Positions 61,077-64,000 of a stretch of DNA of 64,000 bases are shown here, in pieces (position 1 is the stretch's first letter; the number at the start of each line of letters is the position of its first letter). The stretch spans positions 1 to 64,000 of the forward strand of contig CAVQNH010000032.1 in the NCBI GenBank assembly GCA_963713815.1, in the 5' to 3' direction. This DNA is from RYN-230 sp963713815. Its GTDB lineage: Bacteria > Actinomycetota > Actinomycetes > Streptosporangiales > Streptosporangiaceae. The notes beneath the pieces are model-generated. The model ran no database searches, was not told the DNA's origin, and saw only the letters and a list, made by a program, of their open reading frames with translations. The position numbers were made by a program, and so were the translations under genes.

Positions 61077-62706
61077 CCCGCTCGGTCAGCTCGACGGTGC
61101 CCTCGGCCAGCCCGCGCTTGCCCACGGTGACCCGGTACGGGATGCCGGTCAGCTCCGCGTCGCGGAACTTCACCCCGGCCCGCTCGGCCCGGTCGTCGAT
61201 GATCACCTCGAACCCGGCCGCGCCCAGCTGGTCGTAGACAGCCGCACCGGCCTTGGCCACCTCGGCGTCCTCGGACTGGGCGACGGTCACCACCACGGTG
61301 AACGGGGCCACATTCAGCGGCCAGATGATGCCGCGCTCGTCGTGGTGGCATTCGATGATGGCGGCCATCGCACGCTCCACCCCGATGCCGTAGCTCCCCA
61401 TGACCAGCGGGACGGCCTTGCCGTCCGGGCCGAGCACGGTCGCGCCGAACACCCTGGAGTACCGCTCCCCCAGCTTGAAGATGTGCCCGACCTCGATGGC
61501 CTCGATGAGTTCCAGCGGTTCCCCGCACTGCGGGCAGGCCTCACCCGCGGTCACCTCGCGCAGATCGGCCCACTGGCCCACGGCGATGTCCCGGGCCACC
61601 TCCACACCCCGCAGGTGCATGTCGTCGACGTTGGCTCCGGTGACCATGTCGCGCCGGCCGTCCAGGGCGCGGTCCGCGATGATCGGGAGACCCTTGACCC
61701 CGACCGCGCCCAGGCTGCCGGGCAGCGCGCCGAGGGCCTCCCTGATCTCCTCCGGCTGGGCCGGGCGGACCGCGGCCGCGCCGGTGGCGTCGATCAGCTT
61801 CTGCTCGTTCAGCGCGTGATCGCCACGCATCAGCACCAGCGTGAGCTGGCCGTCCAGCACGTAGACGAGCGTCTTGATCTGCCGCGTCGCGGGTGCGTCG
61901 TATCCGGTGGCCAGGTCCTCGATGGTCCGCACGCCCGGGGTGTCGAACCGCTCCGGGGTGTCGGGCCCGGGACCGTCGGCCAGGTCGGCCAGCCGTGACA
62001 TGGCCTTCTCGATGTTGGCCGCGTACTTGCAGGCCGGGCAGTACACGACGAGGTCCTCACCGGACGGCGAGGGGCACATGAACTCGGTGGAGTCACTGCC
62101 GCCCATGGTTCCGCTGGACGCTTCGACGGGAATGGCCGGGATCCCGAGCCGCTCGAAGATGCGCAGGTAAGCGCCGTAGTGCCGGTCGAAGGCGGCATCC
62201 AGCCCGACCCGGTCCAGGTCGAAGGTGTAGGAGTCCTTCATGGTGAACTCGCGGGTGCGGATCAGCCCGGCCCGGGGCCGCGGCTCGTCCCGGAACTTCG
62301 TCTGGAACTGGTACCAGGCCTGGGGCAGCTGCTTGTGCGAGTTCAGCTCGGTGGCCAGGACCGCGAAGATCTCCTCGTGCGTCATGGCCAGCGCGAGCCG
62401 GGCGCCCTTCCGGTCGGTGAGCCGGAACATCTCCTCGCCCATGATTTCCCAGCGCCCGCTCCGCTCCCAGATCTCGGCCGGGTGCATGTCGGGCAGCAGG
62501 ACCTCCTGCGCGCCGATCCCGTTCATCTCCTGCCGGATGATGTCGATGACCTTGGACCGGACCCGCACGGCCAGCGGCAGCAGCGAGTAGTGCCCGGCCA
62601 TCAGCTGGCGGATGTAACCACCGCGCAGCAGCAGCCGGTGACTCGGCGCGCCCGCGTCCGCCGGGTCCTCCCGCAGGGTGGGGATGAACATCTGTGACCA
62701 GTGCAT
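61003..62706 (-). CDS. proS: Proline--tRNA ligase
   Basis: This 567-residue class II synthetase charges tRNA-Pro. It shows LPLAVRVRSKVIDIIRQEMNGIGAQEVLLPDMHPAEIWERSGR and TDRKGARLALAMTHEEIF for the catalytic core. An inserted editing domain (TPERFDTPGVRTIEDLA, TRQIKTLVYVLDGQLTLVLMRGDHALNEQKL) and GSYGIGVERAMAAI of motif 3 follow, before the C-terminal anticodon domain. This is the bacterial form with cis-editing of Ala-tRNA-Pro. ATG 62,706 is used. Fifteen-base tandem repeats lie just upstream. Confidence 0.97.
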   Translation of the reverse strand: MHWSQMFIPTLREDPADAGAPSHRLLLRGGYIRQLMAGHYSLLPLAVRVRSKVIDIIRQEMNGIGAQEVLLPDMHPAEIWERSGRWEIMGEEMFRLTDRKGARLALAMTHEEIFAVLATELNSHKQLPQAWYQFQTKFRDEPRPRAGLIRTREFTMKDSYTFDLDRVGLDAAFDRHYGAYLRIFERLGIPAIPVEASSGTMGGSDSTEFMCPSPSGEDLVVYCPACKYAANIEKAMSRLADLADGPGPDTPERFDTPGVRTIEDLATGYDAPATRQIKTLVYVLDGQLTLVLMRGDHALNEQKLIDATGAAAVRPAQPEEIREALGALPGSLGAVGVKGLPIIADRALDGRRDMVTGANVDDMHLRGVEVARDIAVGQWADLREVTAGEACPQCGEPLELIEAIEVGHIFKLGERYSRVFGATVLGPDGKAVPLVMGSYGIGVERAMAAIIECHHDERGIIWPLNVAPFTVVVTVAQSEDAEVAKAGAAVYDQLGAAGFEVIIDDRAERAGVKFRDAELTGIPYRVTVGKRGLAEGTVELTERATGETRKVAPGEVAAQLGALTGKG

Positions 62707-62749
62707 GCGCGGGAAACTCTCCGTGTGGAAGGCCAGCGATTTAAATGCC

Positions 62750-62820
62750 AGTGGTGGGAAGCCCAGCGGTTAGAAGCCCCGTGGTGAGAAGCCCCGTGGT
62801 GGGAAGCCCAGTGGCCTAGC
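62750..62820. repeat. Four tandem 15-bp repeats upstream of proS
   Basis: Units at 62,750, 62,765, 62,780 and 62,795 share the core form [AC]GTGGTGGGAAGCCC with few changes, and an 11-bp partial unit follows. They fill most of the 117-base gap between the MFS gene stop and the proS start and end about 44 bp upstream of the proS ATG. They would lie in its leader or promoter. Confidence 0.8.
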
Positions 62821-62823
62821 AGC

Positions 62824-64000
62824 TTAGTGGGAGTCGGCGGGTGGCGCGGCGGGTAGCGCGGGGCGCACGCGCAGCCCCGGCTCCAGCGGCGGGGCACCGA
62901 CCGCGCAATTCGTCAGGCACTCCGGTTCGGCCACCTGCTCCCCGGACTGTGACCGGAGCACGTTGTTGTCGACCAGGATCGCCGATCCCGCCGCGGCCAG
63001 GACCAGCAGGCCCGAGCAGATGAGCATGGCCTCGTGGAACCCGCGGTTCAGCGCCGGGATCGTGTGCAGCGCGGCGCCGCTGAGCCCGACCGCGGCCGGC
63101 AGGCCCGCCACGGCCAGCAGCCCGGCCGCCCGGGCCGTGGCGTTGTTGACCCCGCTAGCCACCCCCGCGTGCCGCTCATCCGCGCTGGCCAGCACGGTGG
63201 CGGTGAGCGGGGCCACGGTCATGGACAAGCCGATCCCGAACAGCAGCACGGCCGGCAGCACGTCGGCCACGTACGACGTATTCGGCCCGATCCGGGTCAG
63301 CAGCGCGAGCCCGGCCGCCGCGAGCAGCAGCCCGCCGGTCATCAGCCAGCGCGGCCCGAACCGCTGGGCCAGCGCCCCCGCCCGCGACGACAGCAGCAGC
63401 AGGGCCGCCGTGGAGGGCAGCAACGAGATCCCGGCCTGCAGGGGCGTGAAGCCCGCGACCACCTGGAGGTCGAGCACGAGCAGGAAGAACACCGCGCCCA
63501 TCGCCCCGTACACGACGAATGTGATCAGGTTGATGGCGGTGAACTGGCGGGACGAGAAGATTCCCAGCGGCAGCATCGGCGGGACCCGCTCGGGGTGCCG
63601 GCCACGCCGCCGTTCCAGGACCACGAACGCGACCCCGGCCGCGACGCCCGCCAGGGCCGGCACCACGGACTCGAGCAGGGAGGCCGAGGGCGCCTCGATC
63701 AGGCCGTCGGTGATGCCGGCCAGGGCCAGCGCGGCGAGCACCGCGCCGGCGATGTCGAACCGCCCCTGCGCGGTGGGGTCGCGGCTCTCCGGGACGTGCC
63801 GGATGGTCACGGCGAGCACGGCCACGGCGAGCGGCAGGTTGAGCAGGAAGATCCAGCGCCAGCCGATCGAGCCCACGATCCAGCCGCCGAGGAACGGGCC
63901 GATCGCGCCGGCCACGCCGCCCAGCCCGGACCAGGCGCCGATGGCCCGCGGCCGGTCATCGGCCGCGAACGTGGACTGGATGATGGCCAGCGAGCCGGGG
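62824..64000 (-). CDS. MFS transporter, DHA2 (EmrB/QacA) type, 5' end outside window
   Basis: The last ~392 codons of a major facilitator exporter lie in the window. GAWSGLGGVAGAIGPFLGGWIVGSIGWRWIFLLNLP is the motif after TM5-6 of 14-TM drug:H+ antiporters. FVVYGAMGAVFFLLVL and DERHAGVASGVNNATARAAGLLAVA belong to the second half. It probably exports a drug or metabolite. A Cys pair near the end (PECLTNCAVG) is unusual. The start and first helices are past the window edge. Confidence 0.9.
   Translation of the reverse strand, partial: PGSLAIIQSTFAADDRPRAIGAWSGLGGVAGAIGPFLGGWIVGSIGWRWIFLLNLPLAVAVLAVTIRHVPESRDPTAQGRFDIAGAVLAALALAGITDGLIEAPSASLLESVVPALAGVAAGVAFVVLERRRGRHPERVPPMLPLGIFSSRQFTAINLITFVVYGAMGAVFFLLVLDLQVVAGFTPLQAGISLLPSTAALLLLSSRAGALAQRFGPRWLMTGGLLLAAAGLALLTRIGPNTSYVADVLPAVLLFGIGLSMTVAPLTATVLASADERHAGVASGVNNATARAAGLLAVAGLPAAVGLSGAALHTIPALNRGFHEAMLICSGLLVLAAAGSAILVDNNVLRSQSGEQVAEPECLTNCAVGAPPLEPGLRVRPALPAAPPADSH

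Noticed and set aside
62707..62823. T-box riboswitch upstream of proS
   Set aside because: No T-box core sequence, specifier loop or terminator is visible, only 15-bp tandem repeats.
62601..62897. A 98-codon minus-strand frame reading HHGAS repeats
   Set aside because: It is the 15-bp DNA repeat read in frame between two real genes and overlaps both proS and the MFS gene out of frame.

Overview
The window is very GC-rich, densely packed DNA with GTG and TTG starts, overlapping stop/start codons, an actinobacterial glycogen gene set, an F420-type luciferase-like oxidoreductase, PucR and MarR regulators and an nSTAND-WD40 protein. All of this points to a soil actinomycete, perhaps Streptosporangiales-like or a relative of Streptomyces; the genus cannot be told from the sequence. 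I see no tRNA, rRNA, CRISPR array or intact insertion sequence.

Bases 1-20,331 form an ABC-permease island. On the minus strand lie three consecutive MacB/FtsX-like permeases of 820-830 residues (12,904-20,331), a relic of a fourth with most of its middle deleted (11,951-12,819), and a further, frameshifted permease (5,459-7,862). These are followed by a tight operon of a receiver-HTH-class III cyclase fusion, a LolD/MacB-type ATPase and a sensor histidine kinase (919-5,247). A plus-strand module (permease, ATPase, ABC-2-like membrane protein; 8,124-12,101) sits inside this run, and its last gene reads into the relic. A receiver-only protein and the end of a LuxR-type regulator lie at the left edge.

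Bases 20,499-23,824 hold an operon of a cyclic-nucleotide-binding protein, an MBL-fold phosphodiesterase-like hydrolase and a phytoene-desaturase-like FAD enzyme. A 22-bp-stem inverted repeat follows. Next come a secreted GH18 chitinase with a ricin-B domain behind a 23-bp operator-like palindrome, a quinone oxidoreductase, a Ser/Gly/Ile repeat protein, a small zinc-finger-like protein, the repair glycosylase Tag, an FAD oxidoreductase with a divergent MarR regulator, a cupin, an SDR and an AI-2E-family membrane protein.

Bases 32,161-36,240 carry the glycogen / maltose-1-phosphate genes pgm, glgC and glgA, ending in a strong hairpin. Then, on the minus strand, come a split three-subunit nitrile hydratase / thiocyanate hydrolase-like operon, a tiny membrane protein and a glutathionyl-hydroquinone-reductase-like protein. 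On the plus strand follow a DsbA-like protein, two consecutive perfect hairpins, an HTH-nSTAND-14xWD40 protein, a 36-bp tandem repeat and PolX. A sulfonate-type ABC transporter lacks its binding protein and keeps only the last ~44 codons of a second permease, fused to the end of a phosphoribosyltransferase-hydrolase gene: a deletion scar.

The right third holds an LLM oxidoreductase, a pseudouridine-catabolism pair (psuG and a PfkB kinase), a duplicated YbjQ-domain protein, a LOG-like protein, a GT-C-like membrane protein, a thioredoxin with a His-rich tail behind a CsoR-like palindrome, a Cys/His hydrolase-like protein, a PucR regulator, a site-2 protease, TerC, proS and the end of an MFS exporter.

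Two features cut across the window. An exact 18-mer (CCGCAACGAAAACCGTCC) occurs three times, each time 11-13 nt after a stop codon in the same orientation to that gene, in tail-to-tail gene junctions. At least a dozen single-base frameshifts interrupt otherwise well-conserved genes. Some probably reflect sequence errors, so several interrupted genes are annotated at full span.
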